Shown: positions 16,844 through 26,756, counted from the stretch's first letter. The stretch: 37,093 bases of DNA from Methylococcaceae bacterium (GCA_024636875.1 JAGXGJ010000076.1:1-37093); one strand, 5' to 3'. The notes: generated from the letters alone by a model not told the origin. Numbers and translations are program-made.

Positions 16844-18124
16844 ATGTCAATGTCAAGCAATAAAAAGCATGATCATAATGTCAGTCATTTGACCCGGAAT
16901 ACAATCGCACTAATATTAGCTGGCGGCCGGGGTTCGCGGTTGCTGAACATGACAGATTGGCGCGCCAAGCCGGCTGTGCCTTTTGGTGGCAAACTGCGCA
17001 TTATTGATTTTCCGTTATCCAATTGCATAAATTCCGGGATCCGCAAGATTGGCATTTTAACGCAATACAAGGCAGATTCTCTAATTCGCCATATTCAGCA
17101 GGGATGGGGTTTTTTGCGCGGCGAATTCGGTGAATATGTTGATTTGATGCCTGCCCAACAAAGACATGGTGAAGATTCCTGGTATAAAGGTACGGCTGAC
17201 GCTGTGTTTCAGAACATTGATATTCTCCGTGGCCGCCATCCTGAACACATTCTGGTATTGGCCGGTGATCACATTTATAAAATGGATTATGGTGAAATGC
17301 TGGCCGACCATGTTGAAAAAAATGCCGATATAACACTGGGTTGTCTGGAAGTATCGCTGGAAGAAGCAACGGCCTTCGGCGTGATTGATATTGATGCCAA
17401 TCGACGGGTTAAAGCTTTTATTGAAAAACCGGCAAATCCTCCTGTTATGCCCGGTAGAACTGATACGGCATTGGTGTCTATGGGTATTTATATTTTTAAT
17501 GCCGGTTTTCTTTTTGAACAGTTGCTTAAAGATGCTGACACCAAAGGCTCAAGCAACGATTTTGGTAAAGACATTATTCCTGCCGTTATTGATAAATATA
17601 TAGTCAACGCCTATCCGTTTTTAGACTTGCAAAGCGGTGAACAAAGTTACTGGCGTGATGTGGGAACCATAGACGCCTACTGGGCTGCCAATATGGAATT
17701 AATCGGGGTAAATCCCGGTTTGAATTTATATGATAACACTTGGCCAATATGGACTACTCAGGAACAGACACCGCCTGCCAAATTTGTTTTTGATGATGAC
17801 GACAGGCGAGGACAGGCTGTGGACTCCATGGTTTCAGGCGGCTGTGTGATTTCTGGAGCAAAAATCAGACATTCCCTGATATTCTCAAATGTCCGGGTTA
17901 ATTCATATACTACTGTGCAAGACTCCCTTGTTTTGCCCGAGGTTAATATTGCCCGTCATTGCCGTATCACCAAAGCGATTATAGAAAAAGGCTGCGAAGT
18001 CCCGGAAGGTATGGTTATAGGCGAAAACAGGGCAGAAGACGAGAAAAGATTTCATGTCAGCCCCGGCGGAGTCGTTCTGGTGACTCCTGAAATGTTGGGG
18101 CAAAAGTTGCATTATGTCCGTTAG
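16844..18124 (+). CDS. glgC: Glucose-1-phosphate adenylyltransferase (ADP-glucose pyrophosphorylase)
   Basis: 426 residues, typical length. It makes ADP-glucose from glucose-1-phosphate and ATP, the committed step of glycogen synthesis, and is usually allosterically controlled. The N-terminal nucleotide-binding motif is [12 protein letters not shown], with the regulatory-region sequence [50 protein letters not shown] and the sugar-phosphate site [13 protein letters not shown] follow. The C-terminal left-handed beta-helix is visible as [21 protein letters not shown] 16844 has a GGAG ribosome site. It diverges from glgB and leads into GH57 and malQ after a 296-base gap holding a large hairpin. 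Confidence 0.96.
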   Translation: MSMSSNKKHDHNVSHLTRNTIALILAGGRGSRLLNMTDWRAKPAVPFGGKLRIIDFPLSNCINSGIRKIGILTQYKADSLIRHIQQGWGFLRGEFGEYVDLMPAQQRHGEDSWYKGTADAVFQNIDILRGRHPEHILVLAGDHIYKMDYGEMLADHVEKNADITLGCLEVSLEEATAFGVIDIDANRRVKAFIEKPANPPVMPGRTDTALVSMGIYIFNAGFLFEQLLKDADTKGSSNDFGKDIIPAVIDKYIVNAYPFLDLQSGEQSYWRDVGTIDAYWAANMELIGVNPGLNLYDNTWPIWTTQEQTPPAKFVFDDDDRRGQAVDSMVSGGCVISGAKIRHSLIFSNVRVNSYTTVQDSLVLPEVNIARHCRITKAIIEKGCEVPEGMVIGENRAEDEKRFHVSPGGVVLVTPEMLGQKLHYVR

Positions 18125-18232
18125 AGCACTTGCCGGTTAAGTCGAGCGAGTGGTTTAAACCCTCTGTCCGGTGCCCCACGGAGTTGAGATGGACTTGGGG
18201 ATACGCATTTTATAACCGGTTCGGCTGACTAG

Positions 18233-18313
18233 TTTTTGTCCGTCTTCTGCGTTGTATAAACACTTGCATAGCTTGCTATGCAAGTGTTTATAAGCCCTGA
18301 ATAAGGACAAAAA
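18233..18313. repeat. 81-bp cruciform element between glgC and the GH57 gene
   Basis: TTTTTGTCC and GGACAAAAA form outer terminal repeats. Inside them is a perfect 18-bp stem, TATAAACACTTGCATAGC, with a 2-base loop. It fills much of the 296-base gap after glgC. The left part TCCGTCTTCTGCGTTGTAT recurs after malQ (21651 onward), so it is a repeat family rather than a simple terminator. No coding signal is seen in the gap. Confidence 0.65.
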
Positions 18314-18420
18314 CCCTGTGTGTTTGCCCAGGGCTATTTCATGCCCATTCCTTATTTTCAATTCATCCTGGATAACGGCCAATCCCGTATCTCTGAGTAA
18401 TTGGCGAGAATAAAAAAAAT

Positions 18421-20112
18421 ATGTCAGACCAAAAAAAGTTGAGATTAGTGCTGTGCTGGCACATGCATCAGCCGGAATACAGGGACTTGCAAACCGGGGA
18501 ATTTAAATTGCCGTGGACTTATCTGCATGTCATTAAGGATTATGTCGACATGGTTGCGCATCTGGAAGCAGTACCGGAGGCAAAAGCGGTAATCAATTTT
18601 GCGCCTATTTTGCTGGAACAAATAGAAGAATATGCCAGCCAGATCAGCGGTTACCTGCATAAAGATCGAGCAATCACGGATCCTTTACTGGCGGCATTAG
18701 TTGCCCCGGTTATTCCTGAAGATCCTGAAGATCGTTTGCAACTGGTTAGGGACTGTATGCGGGCAAATCGTGACCGGCAAATCAACCGCTACCCGGCGTT
18801 CGTAAAACTGGTTGAAATGACTGATTGGCTTGAACAGCATTGCGGCTCGTTGTACTATGTCAATTCCCAGTTTATTAGCGACATACTGGTTTGGTATCAT
18901 CTGGTCTGGATGGGAGAAACAGTAAAATTAACGGACAGCAGGGTACAGTATTTAATACTGAAAGGCTCAGGTTATACGCTGCACGACAGGATTGAAATCC
19001 TGCAAATTATTGGAGATCTGCTGGCAGACGTGATCCGAAGATATAAGGTACTTGCCAAAAAAAATCAGATTGAACTTTCGATAACCCCTTATGCGCATCC
19101 TATTATGCCGTTGTTGCTGGACCTGAAGACGACACATGAAGCGATGCCCGATGCGCCTTTGCCTGAGTTGGCCGATTATCCGGGCGGTGAAGAGCGCGTG
19201 GCATGGCATCTAGAAAAAGGCGTGCAGACCTTTAAACGATTTTTTGGTTTTAAGCCCAAAGGTTGTTGGCCTTCAGAAGGCAGTGTCAGTGAGCAGACGC
19301 TGGAAATACTGGGTGATTTTGGCTTTAGATGGACAGCAAGCGGTGGAGCAGTATTGCGCAATAGTTTAGACCTGCAGGAAAATAAAAAACCATCAGGAAT
19401 ACATCACCCTTTTAAGCTTAAAAACACTAAAATAGCCTGTTTTTTTCGGGATGACGGCCTATCTGACCTTATCGGTTTTGAATATTCAAAATGGCATGCC
19501 GATGATGCTGTCGCCGATTTGATTCATCATCTGGAAAATATTGCAGCGCATGAACCCGGCGACAAAGTAGCTTCAATCATCATGGATGGCGAAAACGCCT
19601 GGGAATATTTTCCTGAAAATGGTTATCATTTCCTGAGCACCCTCTATAATCGATTGTCCAGTCACCCGGCAATAGAATTGACAACGTTTTCTGAGTGCTT
19701 GAAAAACAAGACAGTCGTAAAACCCCTGGCAAAACTGGTTGCGGGCAGTTGGGTTTACGGCACCTTTTCAACGTGGATTGGTTCAGCCGACAAGAACCGC
19801 GGCTGGGATATGCTGGGCGATGTTAAAAAGGCCTTCGATGAAGCTCTGGCCGCCAAGCGCTTAACCGGTAAACAAGTGCAAGAGGCCGAGTTTCAATTGG
19901 CGGTTTGTGAAGGTTCCGACTGGTTCTGGTGGTTTGGTGATTATAATCCAGGCGAAGCAGTCAGCAGTTTTGAAAAGCAATACCGGCTAAATTTAGCCAA
20001 TCTGTATCGATTATTAGGCGAAGAGCCTCCAGCTTATCTGGCGCTGTCATTTACCCAAGGGGTTGGTCACCCAGCCATGGGTGGAGCCATGCGGCCAGGC
20101 GTTGAATACTAA
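18421..20112 (+). CDS. Glycoside hydrolase family 57 protein (amylolytic / glucanotransferase-type)
   Basis: 563 residues. The GH57 signature regions are visible: LCWHMHQPEY (~12-20), the nucleophile region GCWPSEGSVS (E286), and the acid region IIMDGENAWEYF (D389). Family members hydrolyse or rearrange alpha-glucans as amylases, 4-alpha-glucanotransferases or branching enzymes. Exact specificity cannot be read, although GlgB is already present in the locus. No signal peptide is seen, so it probably acts on cytoplasmic glycogen. It lies 18 bases upstream of malQ, so the two are likely one transcript. ATG 18421 follows an AT-rich run with no strong ribosome site. Confidence 0.9.
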   Translation: MSDQKKLRLVLCWHMHQPEYRDLQTGEFKLPWTYLHVIKDYVDMVAHLEAVPEAKAVINFAPILLEQIEEYASQISGYLHKDRAITDPLLAALVAPVIPEDPEDRLQLVRDCMRANRDRQINRYPAFVKLVEMTDWLEQHCGSLYYVNSQFISDILVWYHLVWMGETVKLTDSRVQYLILKGSGYTLHDRIEILQIIGDLLADVIRRYKVLAKKNQIELSITPYAHPIMPLLLDLKTTHEAMPDAPLPELADYPGGEERVAWHLEKGVQTFKRFFGFKPKGCWPSEGSVSEQTLEILGDFGFRWTASGGAVLRNSLDLQENKKPSGIHHPFKLKNTKIACFFRDDGLSDLIGFEYSKWHADDAVADLIHHLENIAAHEPGDKVASIIMDGENAWEYFPENGYHFLSTLYNRLSSHPAIELTTFSECLKNKTVVKPLAKLVAGSWVYGTFSTWIGSADKNRGWDMLGDVKKAFDEALAAKRLTGKQVQEAEFQLAVCEGSDWFWWFGDYNPGEAVSSFEKQYRLNLANLYRLLGEEPPAYLALSFTQGVGHPAMGGAMRPGVEY

Positions 20113-20130
20113 CCAGAGACACTTTTAAGC

Positions 20131-21606
20131 GTGAAAAATCTTTTAAACAAACGCCGTGCAGGCATTCTGCTGCATATTACCTCGTTGCCCGGTGCAGATA
20201 AGCAGGGTGATTTCGGTCAGGATGCCTATTATTTTGTCAATTTTCTGCATGATGCCGGTATTGGCGTATGGCAAACGCTGCCTTTGGGCATAACCCATGA
20301 GGATGGTTCTCCTTATCAATGCTTATCAGCTCATGCCGGCAATCCGGCATTCATTGATATTGAGGGGTTGGTGAAACTGGGTTGGTTACAACATTCAGGG
20401 CAGTACGAAGAAGGCCAGGGAACTGCCGCGTTCAACAAAAGGAGCCTGGTCGCAAAAGCTTATCATGGTTTTATAGAGTGCGCTGAACGACGGGATTGGG
20501 ATGATTTTGCCCATTTTTGTCAGGAAAAGGCCTTTTGGCTTGATGATTTTGCCTTGTTTATAGCGCTTAGGGATGAATTGAATCAACAATGCTGGAATCA
20601 ATGGCCCGAACCATACAAGGAAAGAGATTCAAAAGCACTCAAGGAAGCACGCCACCGATTATCTGCGTTAATAGAAGAGATTAAATTCGAGCAATATGTT
20701 TTTTTCCGGCAATGGATGGCTTTAAAAGCCTATGCCAATGAACGCGGGGTGCTTTTGTTTGGCGATATTCCTATTTTCGTAGCTTATGACAGTTCAGATG
20801 TCTGGGCTAATCGTGAGGTTTTTAAACTCGATGAAGCTGGTGAATTGTTGGTTGTCGCAGGTGTTCCACCTGATTATTTTTCTGCAACGGGTCAGCGCTG
20901 GGGCAACCCGCATTATGATTGGAACTATCTAAAGAAAACCTGGTTTAAATGGTGGATTGAACGAATGCAAACTCAGCTCGAGCAGTTTGATATTCTTCGT
21001 ATCGATCATTTTCGTGGTCTGGAGGCGGCATGGGAGATACCCGCTGATGAACCTACAGCACAAATTGGGCAGTGGGTTAAAGCGCCTGGAAAAGCCTTGC
21101 TGAAGGAAATGAAAGCAAAACTGGGATCGATTCCCCTGGTGGCTGAAGATCTCGGTATTATTACCGATGAAGTCGAAGCATTGAGAGATGAGTTTGATTT
21201 ACCCGGCATGAAGATTTTACAGTTTGCTTTTGGTGGCGGGCCTGATAATCCCTATCTACCCGACAATTATGTAAAAAATTGCGTTGTTTATACCGGCACG
21301 CATGATAATGACACGACTTTGGGCTGGTCACTCAGCATCAGCGACTATGAGAGAAACTATATTTACGATTATCTGGGCAATCCGTCAATATCACTGCATT
21401 GCGCACTGATACAAGCCGCCTTGGGATCGGTTGCAAATCTTGCAGTTATCCCCATGCAGGATATTCTTGAACTGGGTTCCGAGGCGCGCATAAACACTCC
21501 AGGCACGACGGAAGGCAACTGGCAGTGGCGTTTTCAATGGGATCAGCTGTCACCCGAGCGGGCCGCCCGGCTTGCACATCTGGTAAAATTGTTTAACCGG
21601 AATTAA
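20131..21606 (+). CDS. malQ: 4-alpha-glucanotransferase (amylomaltase, GH77)
   Basis: 491 residues, a short MalQ of the usual bacterial type. It transfers maltodextrin segments between alpha-1,4-glucans. Motifs are RRAGILLHITSLPG, DAGIGVWQTLPLG, SPYQCLSAHAGNP, the nucleophile RIDHFRGLEAAWEIP, the acid/base VAEDLGII, and TGTHDNDTTLGW. The start is GTG 20131, 18 bases after the GH57 stop; the upstream GAGACACTT is a weak ribosome site. With GH57 it probably handles dextrins released from glycogen. Confidence 0.95.
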   Translation: MKNLLNKRRAGILLHITSLPGADKQGDFGQDAYYFVNFLHDAGIGVWQTLPLGITHEDGSPYQCLSAHAGNPAFIDIEGLVKLGWLQHSGQYEEGQGTAAFNKRSLVAKAYHGFIECAERRDWDDFAHFCQEKAFWLDDFALFIALRDELNQQCWNQWPEPYKERDSKALKEARHRLSALIEEIKFEQYVFFRQWMALKAYANERGVLLFGDIPIFVAYDSSDVWANREVFKLDEAGELLVVAGVPPDYFSATGQRWGNPHYDWNYLKKTWFKWWIERMQTQLEQFDILRIDHFRGLEAAWEIPADEPTAQIGQWVKAPGKALLKEMKAKLGSIPLVAEDLGIITDEVEALRDEFDLPGMKILQFAFGGGPDNPYLPDNYVKNCVVYTGTHDNDTTLGWSLSISDYERNYIYDYLGNPSISLHCALIQAALGSVANLAVIPMQDILELGSEARINTPGTTEGNWQWRFQWDQLSPERAARLAHLVKLFNRN

Positions 21607-21644
21607 GGAATTGAAATCTTATAACTGCAAATCGATGATTTGTC

Positions 21645-21705
21645 TTTTTATCCGTCTTCTGTGTCGTATCAACAGTTACCAGGCATGCCAGAGTCAAGTT
21701 GATAC
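21645..21705. repeat. Diverged relative of the 18233-18313 hairpin element
   Basis: TTTTTATCCGTCTTCTGTGT with GTATCAAC following matches the left arm of the element after glgC. GTATCAAC (21666-21673) pairs with GTTGATAC (21698-21705). The right end has decayed. The overlapping ORF 21611..21796 is probably only this repeat translated. Confidence 0.5.
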
Positions 21706-21784
21706 ACGCCTATTGCGTACGAAACAATCCCGCGTCAAATTGGCCGGTTATTTAATTTCCTATACCCAAACAATTCGGTTACAA

Positions 21785-21959
21785 ATTATAATGTGAATTA
21801 AGAGCTAAAGATCTAAAGAGCTAAAGAGCTAAAGATCTAAAGATCTAAAGTACTGAAATAAGCCCTCTCCGAAGGGAGAGGGTTGGGTGAGGGGAAATCA
21901 GATTAACATAACTCTTTGATTTTATGTTCTCAAATTTAGCTCTTAATTCACATTATAAT
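21785..21959. mobile_element. 175-bp MITE-like element with 25-bp terminal inverted repeats
   Basis: ATTATAATGTGAATTAAGAG plus CTAAA at the left end (21785-21809) is exactly inverted at 21935-21959. Inside the left end are six tandem 8-bp units alternating AGCTAAAG and ATCTAAAG. The middle holds a hairpin CCCTCTCC-GAA-GGGAGAGGG followed by TTGGGTGAGGGG, which is the same core as in the 105-bp MITE but inverted. No ORF is present. It occupies much of the 396-base gap between malQ and the convergent RND adaptor gene. Confidence 0.75.
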
Positions 21960-22002
21960 GGATAAGCAGATTGCAACTTCCTGTCAAAGGCAATCATGAA
22001 GA

Positions 22003-23007
22003 TTAATCGTTATCTTCTCCGGGTATTTGCCCTCGCAACTCTTCTGACAATAGCATTTGTCCACCTACACTAACAATTTGCTCTCCTGGATTGATTGCAA
22101 CGGGAATAAAATAACCCTCGCTTGTTGCTGAGTACTGGTCAATGTTACGACGGATGAAGTATTCCTGAGCTGTTTTAAGATAAACAAATGCCTGACCCAT
22201 ATGCCAGATTAGCGCGGATTTCGGAATAATAACGCCAGTCAGGTGAACGTTTTGTTCAGGAATCCAGGCGGTCACGTTCATGCCGGTCAGGATATTTTTA
22301 TCGCCGGTCTGGAAGTAATAGCTTTCACCTTGTGCGACTGTCTCTGTTTTTGCGGCCACTGAAACCAGCTCGGCTTTGCGGGCTTTGCTGCGGTCGCCTG
22401 AAGGATCAATATAAATAGTCTGAATGTCATCAGCCAAATGCTTATTGGCAGGTAAGGTAATATGCAGCAGTCTTTTCCGCCCTGATAAAAAAACGCCTAA
22501 TTTATCAGAATCCCTGGACATTGCCCGGTCGGTGAGTTCTTTTCCCCACAATAGCAGGGCTTCATCAAGAATCGCCTTGCCCTGAAAATCAGTGGCATTG
22601 ACTTGGGATTTATTGGTCTGCCATAGTGCTTGCTGTTCTTGCAAGCTGCGTTTTGAACTTACGCCATGACGATATAAATCTTGCTGACGGCTAATGTTCT
22701 GCTCAGCCTGCTTAAATCTTGCTTTAGCGCTGGAATTTTCAGTTAATGCAATCAGGTAGCGATTACGCAAGGCCAGTAAAGGCTGAATGCTGATGGCTTT
22801 GCCATTCGCAGTAAATTCGGCCTGATAATGGACTGGCTTAAGCGTGATTGTTTCAATGCCTGATAATGTCTGGGTTTCAGTATCAAGCTTGATAACCGAT
22901 TGCCCATTGTTGTTATATATTTCAGACGGGTGCTTTTCATCATCAGCAGCCAGACTCATCGATAAGAGGTTGAGGACAAAAAAGCAGGTGATTGACAGCG
23001 TATTCAT
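22003..23007 (-). CDS. RND-efflux-type periplasmic adaptor (membrane fusion protein), stand-alone
   Basis: 334 residues with an N-terminal signal peptide (ITCFFVLNLLSMSLAADD). The layout fits HlyD/CusB-like adaptors: an N-terminal strand pair (GIETITLKPVHYQAEFTANG), a helical hairpin (FKQAEQNISRQQDLYRHGVSSKRSLQEQQALW), a beta-barrel part (GMNVTAWIPEQNVHLTGVIIPKSAL), and a membrane-proximal end (IVSVGGQMLLSEELRG). Such adaptors link an inner-membrane pump to an outer-membrane channel, but no pump or channel gene is in the window. It lies downstream of xoxF on the same strand, behind a terminator, so independent expression or read-through are both possible. The substrate is unknown; a metal is one guess. 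Confidence 0.75.
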   Translation of the reverse strand: MNTLSITCFFVLNLLSMSLAADDEKHPSEIYNNNGQSVIKLDTETQTLSGIETITLKPVHYQAEFTANGKAISIQPLLALRNRYLIALTENSSAKARFKQAEQNISRQQDLYRHGVSSKRSLQEQQALWQTNKSQVNATDFQGKAILDEALLLWGKELTDRAMSRDSDKLGVFLSGRKRLLHITLPANKHLADDIQTIYIDPSGDRSKARKAELVSVAAKTETVAQGESYYFQTGDKNILTGMNVTAWIPEQNVHLTGVIIPKSALIWHMGQAFVYLKTAQEYFIRRNIDQYSATSEGYFIPVAINPGEQIVSVGGQMLLSEELRGQIPGEDND

Positions 23008-23126
23008 CAGCTAAAAAGGGATGTATAAATTGTTTAATAGAACTGCCCACCAGCGATTTTTTCCATCTTGTCTGTGTGCAGTTGGCAGGAGGCTAAAAAT
23101 TATAAGCTTTACGGGTAAATAAAGGT

Positions 23127-23162
23127 CAAAAAAAAGCCCCGGTTGAAAAACAACCAGGGCTT
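23127..23162 (-). terminator. Rho-independent terminator of xoxF
   Basis: Read on the minus strand, GCCCTGGTTG-TTTTT-CAACCGGGGC is followed by TTTTTTTT. The stem is about 10 bp with one mismatch, and the run of eight T is ideal. It starts 24 bases after the xoxF stop and separates xoxF from the RND adaptor. Confidence 0.9.
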
Positions 23163-23186
23163 CACCAGCAAACTAAAAATCAGATT

Positions 23187-25112
23187 TTAGTCAGTAGGTA
23201 GTGCGAATACCGTAAATACGCCACCCTGTTTGGTGAAATTGCTTAAGCTTGCGTAAGCACCGGTAGCACCTAAGCCTTCTTGTGATATTTTCAATGCTAT
23301 TTTTTCCAATTCAGCCTTTTTCACTGGATCGGTTTCTGCCGCTGCCTTGGCTTGAGCTTCTTCTAACTGTTTATTGAAGTCAGTAGCGATACCAATACCT
23401 GCCCAGCCGCCGATACCGGAAAGAACACCAACATATTGTTTGCCGTTGTATTTCCAGGTATTAACGTTGCCGATGATGCCGGAAGGGGTTTTGAATTTGT
23501 ACAATTCCTTGCCAGTTTTACCATCAACTGCTTTCAGGTAGCCTTCCAGTGTGCCGTAGAATACAACGCCACCGGCTGTAGAAAGTGAACCGGACCAAAC
23601 CGAGAAAGGTTCGCTGTTTGACCAAGCTATTTTGCCTGTTTTAGCGTCAAATGCGGTGAACTGACCCAGATTGGTTGTGCCATCCGGTTTACCTGTCAGA
23701 ACGTCTGCACCGGCCGGCAACATATCCAGAGTCGCGCCAACATAAGGCTGACCTGCTGTGTAGGATACTTCAAAAGGTTCGTAGTTCATGCACAGGTGGT
23801 TGCCTGAAATATAGAACAAGCCGGTTTGTGGTGAGTAAGAAACCGGTTGCTGGTTTTTACTACCCAATGCCGCAGGGCAAACGCCGTCTGTTCTGACGTC
23901 CTCACCGTTTTGTTCGGGGCTGTATTGGGCTACAACTTGTGGACGACCTGTATTCATATCAACGTGAGTTGCCCAGTTGACTGATTTATCGAATTTTTCT
24001 GCAACCAGCAGTTCACCTGTTTCACGATCCAGGGTGTAGCCAAAGCCGTTGCGGTCGAAATGCACGAGAGTCTTGTGCATTTTGCCCTTAACTTCCTGGT
24101 CAACCAGAACAGTTTCGTTAATACCATCAAAATCCCACTCATCGTGTGGAGTCATTTGGTATACCCATTTAACTGCGCCAGTGTCAGCATCACGTGCCCA
24201 TAATGACATGGACCATTTGTTGTCGCCCGGACGTTGTACAGGGTTCCATGTTGATGGGTTGCCTGATCCGTAGAAGATCAGATTCAGTTCAGGATCGTAG
24301 CTGGTCCAGCCCCAGGTGGTGCCGCCGCCGATTTTCCATTGGTCGCCTTCCCAGGTTTTTAAACTGGAATCAGCGCCCACTGGAGTAACCTTACCGTTTT
24401 CCCAGGTTGTTGTTTTGCTTGGGTCAATCAGCGTGTCCTTATCAGGGCCCATGCTGTAGCCTTTCCATCTCAATTTGCCCGTATTGATGTCATAAGCAGC
24501 CAGGAAGCCGCGAACACCAAATTCACCACCGGAAATGCCGGTTAACACAGTATCTTTAACAACTATAGGCGCGGCGGTATTGGTCATGCCCAGTTTGGGA
24601 TCGCCGTTTTGTACGCTCCAAATGCGCTTGCCGGTTTTAGCGTCCAATGCGGTTAAAACAGTATTGGATTGTTGCAGGAAAATTTTGCCATCACCGTAAG
24701 CTAAGCCACGATTGACGGTATCGCAACACATAACCGGAATAGTCACGTCAGCATCTTGTGTCGGTGTGAATTCCCAGATGACTGATTGAGTTTTTTGGTT
24801 GATTGCGAAAACAGTGTTAGGAAAAGGTGTGTGGATGTAAATAACATCATCGACAACCAGTGGCCCGCCTTCGTGACCGCGTAATACACCTGTAGAAAAG
24901 GACCATGCAGGTTGCAGATTTTTTACGTTGTTAACGTTAATTTCATCAAGCTTGCTGTAACGAGTTCCAGCGTAGTCGCCGCCCCAAGTTGCCCAGTTAG
25001 CGGGATCTTTGGTCAGGGCTTCGACACCGCTGTTAGCATTCGAAATTGCAGGTGCAGCTAATATTGACGCTACACTCGAAGCAATCAGCCAACTTCTTAA
25101 AGGCTTCTTCAT
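23187..25112 (-). CDS. xoxF: Lanthanide-dependent methanol dehydrogenase XoxF (PQQ protein)
   Basis: 641 residues. A signal peptide ([18 protein letters not shown]) points to the periplasm. It oxidises methanol to formaldehyde or formate using PQQ. The adjacent-cysteine pair [10 protein letters not shown] (129-130) that contacts PQQ is present. HDEWDFDG has catalytic D327 and the extra D329 that coordinates a lanthanide; MxaF enzymes have Ala there. [10 protein letters not shown] (E197) and [10 protein letters not shown] (N285) fit the other metal ligands. Near the C-terminus an Ala/Glu/Lys-rich helical stretch (~581-612) looks longer than in XoxF sequences I recall. The ribosome site is CAGGAG. 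No xoxG cytochrome, xoxJ or PQQ gene is adjacent. A strong terminator follows. Confidence 0.93.
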   Translation of the reverse strand: MKKPLRSWLIASSVASILAAPAISNANSGVEALTKDPANWATWGGDYAGTRYSKLDEINVNNVKNLQPAWSFSTGVLRGHEGGPLVVDDVIYIHTPFPNTVFAINQKTQSVIWEFTPTQDADVTIPVMCCDTVNRGLAYGDGKIFLQQSNTVLTALDAKTGKRIWSVQNGDPKLGMTNTAAPIVVKDTVLTGISGGEFGVRGFLAAYDINTGKLRWKGYSMGPDKDTLIDPSKTTTWENGKVTPVGADSSLKTWEGDQWKIGGGTTWGWTSYDPELNLIFYGSGNPSTWNPVQRPGDNKWSMSLWARDADTGAVKWVYQMTPHDEWDFDGINETVLVDQEVKGKMHKTLVHFDRNGFGYTLDRETGELLVAEKFDKSVNWATHVDMNTGRPQVVAQYSPEQNGEDVRTDGVCPAALGSKNQQPVSYSPQTGLFYISGNHLCMNYEPFEVSYTAGQPYVGATLDMLPAGADVLTGKPDGTTNLGQFTAFDAKTGKIAWSNSEPFSVWSGSLSTAGGVVFYGTLEGYLKAVDGKTGKELYKFKTPSGIIGNVNTWKYNGKQYVGVLSGIGGWAGIGIATDFNKQLEEAQAKAAAETDPVKKAELEKIALKISQEGLGATGAYASLSNFTKQGGVFTVFALPTD

Positions 25113-25348
25113 ATATTTTTCTCCTGGTACTTTGTTAATTAGACAAAATACTGATTATGATTTTTTAAGACTAATATTAGTTTTTTGGGTGATCTTTATT
25201 TTTTTCCGTATGCATGTCAGGAATTTTTCACGCCAAGCGGGTAGATTCAATTATTTTGCCTAAAAAGTCAAATTTTAATAGGTGTAAGGTTAAAGTTCAA
25301 GGGAGAGGATTCAAATAGCGGGCTTTTTAAACCCTGCACCTTAACGTG

Positions 25349-26131
25349 TTAAATATCTTCAATTTTATAACCTTTACTATCCCAGCACAAAACCTCCCCT
25401 GCATCCTGGCTCCATGCGGCAAGTACAAAGCGCTGTGCGGGCTGATTGTTGATAGTAAAATTGTGAATCCCGGGACGGTGGGTATGGCCATGAATGAGTC
25501 GCAGGCAGTTATATTCGCTCATCACCCTGATCACCGTCTGCTGATTTACGTCCATAATTTCCCGGGATTTTTTACGTTTATGAAAGTGGCTGCGAATGCG
25601 ATACCAGCGAGCCGCCAATAAACGCATAAGCAGTGGCTTGGACAGTACGGCCTGCTGCCATTCCGGTGCATGGGATTTGGCTCGAAACGCCTGATATGGC
25701 AAGTCATCGGTGCAGAGCAGATCACCATGGGTAAGCAAGGTTGGTGTTCCGAATAAATCAATGACGACATAATCATCGAGTGGCGTAACACCAGTATCCT
25801 GACAGAATTTATGACCTAATAGAAAATCACGGTTGCCTTGCTGCAAAAAAACACGCGTGCCTGAATTGCTCAGTTGTTTAAGCTGCTTGCGGATTTTATT
25901 ATTAGGCGGCGTAAAGTCGTCGTCCCCTATCCAGGCATCGAATAGATCTCCCAGTATGTAAACAGCTGAGGCTTTTTTCGCCCGATTGTTGAGAAAAGCG
26001 AGAAATCGGCGGGTGATTTCAGGCTTTTCCAGTGAAATGTGTAAATCTGAAATAAACAGGATTTCTTTGCTCAATGAGTCGCTCTGGTGATTGCTGTGAA
26101 AAATAGGCGAAAGATGAAGGGCACAAGGCAA
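25349..26131 (-). CDS. lpxH: UDP-2,3-diacylglucosamine diphosphatase
   Basis: About 240-260 residues. It cleaves UDP-2,3-diacylglucosamine to lipid X and UMP in lipid A synthesis, peripherally at the inner membrane. The metallophosphoesterase motifs are complete: FISDLHIS, GDLFDAWIGDDD, QQGNRDFLLG, LTHGDLLCTDD and LIHGHTHRPGIH. The track start at 26131 is a TTG that adds ~20 unusual residues; a TTG about 19 codons later (LSKEILFISDLH) fits the family length better. Neither has a clear ribosome site. It follows the cyclophilin gene by 40 bases, and this ppi-lpxH pair opposite cysS is conserved in gammaproteobacteria. Confidence 0.92.
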   Translation of the reverse strand: MPCALHLSPIFHSNHQSDSLSKEILFISDLHISLEKPEITRRFLAFLNNRAKKASAVYILGDLFDAWIGDDDFTPPNNKIRKQLKQLSNSGTRVFLQQGNRDFLLGHKFCQDTGVTPLDDYVVIDLFGTPTLLTHGDLLCTDDLPYQAFRAKSHAPEWQQAVLSKPLLMRLLAARWYRIRSHFHKRKKSREIMDVNQQTVIRVMSEYNCLRLIHGHTHRPGIHNFTINNQPAQRFVLAAWSQDAGEVLCWDSKGYKIEDI

Positions 26132-26171
26132 AAGGTGGCAATTCGTTACCTTGTGTTTTTTAGCCTTGAAC

Positions 26172-26756
26172 CTAATCCTTTACAACTTCAGTTTTTTCGA
26201 TAACGATATCTGTTTTGGGTACATCCTGATGCCCGCCACGATTGCCGGTAGCCTGTTTGGCCATTGCATCGACAACATCCATACCTTCAAGTACTTCGCC
26301 AAATACAGCGTAGCCCCAGCCACTTGGTGTCTGGCTGGTGTGATTTAAAAATGAATTATCTTTGTAATTAATAAAAAATTGGGCCGTGGCGGAATCAGGG
26401 TCGGATGTGCGAGCCATCGCTAACGTGCCGCGACGATTAGTCAGACCATTGTTGGCTTCGTTTTTGATAGGCGCATGTACCGCTTTTTGCTTGAAGCCGG
26501 TATCAAAGCCACCGCCTTGCGCCATAAAACCGGGTATGACACGGTGAAAAATAGTGCCGTTGTAAAAGCCTTCATTAACATAGGTTAAGAAATTTGCCGA
26601 TGATACAGGTGCTTTATCAGTATTGAGTTGAATGATAATTTCACCCAGCGACGTTGTTAATTTAACTTTTGATTGTGTATCAGTCATAGTATTTTCCTTT
26701 GCAAAAGAAAGTGTTGTGGTTAAAAGCAGAATCATGGATAGAACGAGTACACGCAT
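26172..26756 (-). CDS. Peptidyl-prolyl cis-trans isomerase (cyclophilin), exported
   Basis: 194 residues. A signal peptide ([17 protein letters not shown]) points to the periplasm. The cyclophilin core shows [15 protein letters not shown] with the catalytic Arg, [22 protein letters not shown], and [17 protein letters not shown]. It catalyses proline isomerisation during protein folding. An internal Met ([10 protein letters not shown]) after the signal could start a cytosolic form, as in PpiB, but the leader is clear. It sits upstream of lpxH and diverges from cysS. Confidence 0.92.
   Translation of the reverse strand: MRVLVLSMILLLTTTLSFAKENTMTDTQSKVKLTTSLGEIIIQLNTDKAPVSSANFLTYVNEGFYNGTIFHRVIPGFMAQGGGFDTGFKQKAVHAPIKNEANNGLTNRRGTLAMARTSDPDSATAQFFINYKDNSFLNHTSQTPSGWGYAVFGEVLEGMDVVDAMAKQATGNRGGHQDVPKTDIVIEKTEVVKD

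Noticed and set aside
21611-21796. 61-residue ORF after malQ
   Set aside because: It mostly covers a hairpin repeat and the start of the 175-bp element, with no family resemblance.
21800-21850. Tandem AGCTAAAG/ATCTAAAG units as a CRISPR or iteron array
   Set aside because: There are no spacers, and the units are 8 bp and contiguous inside a MITE-like element. No replication gene is near.
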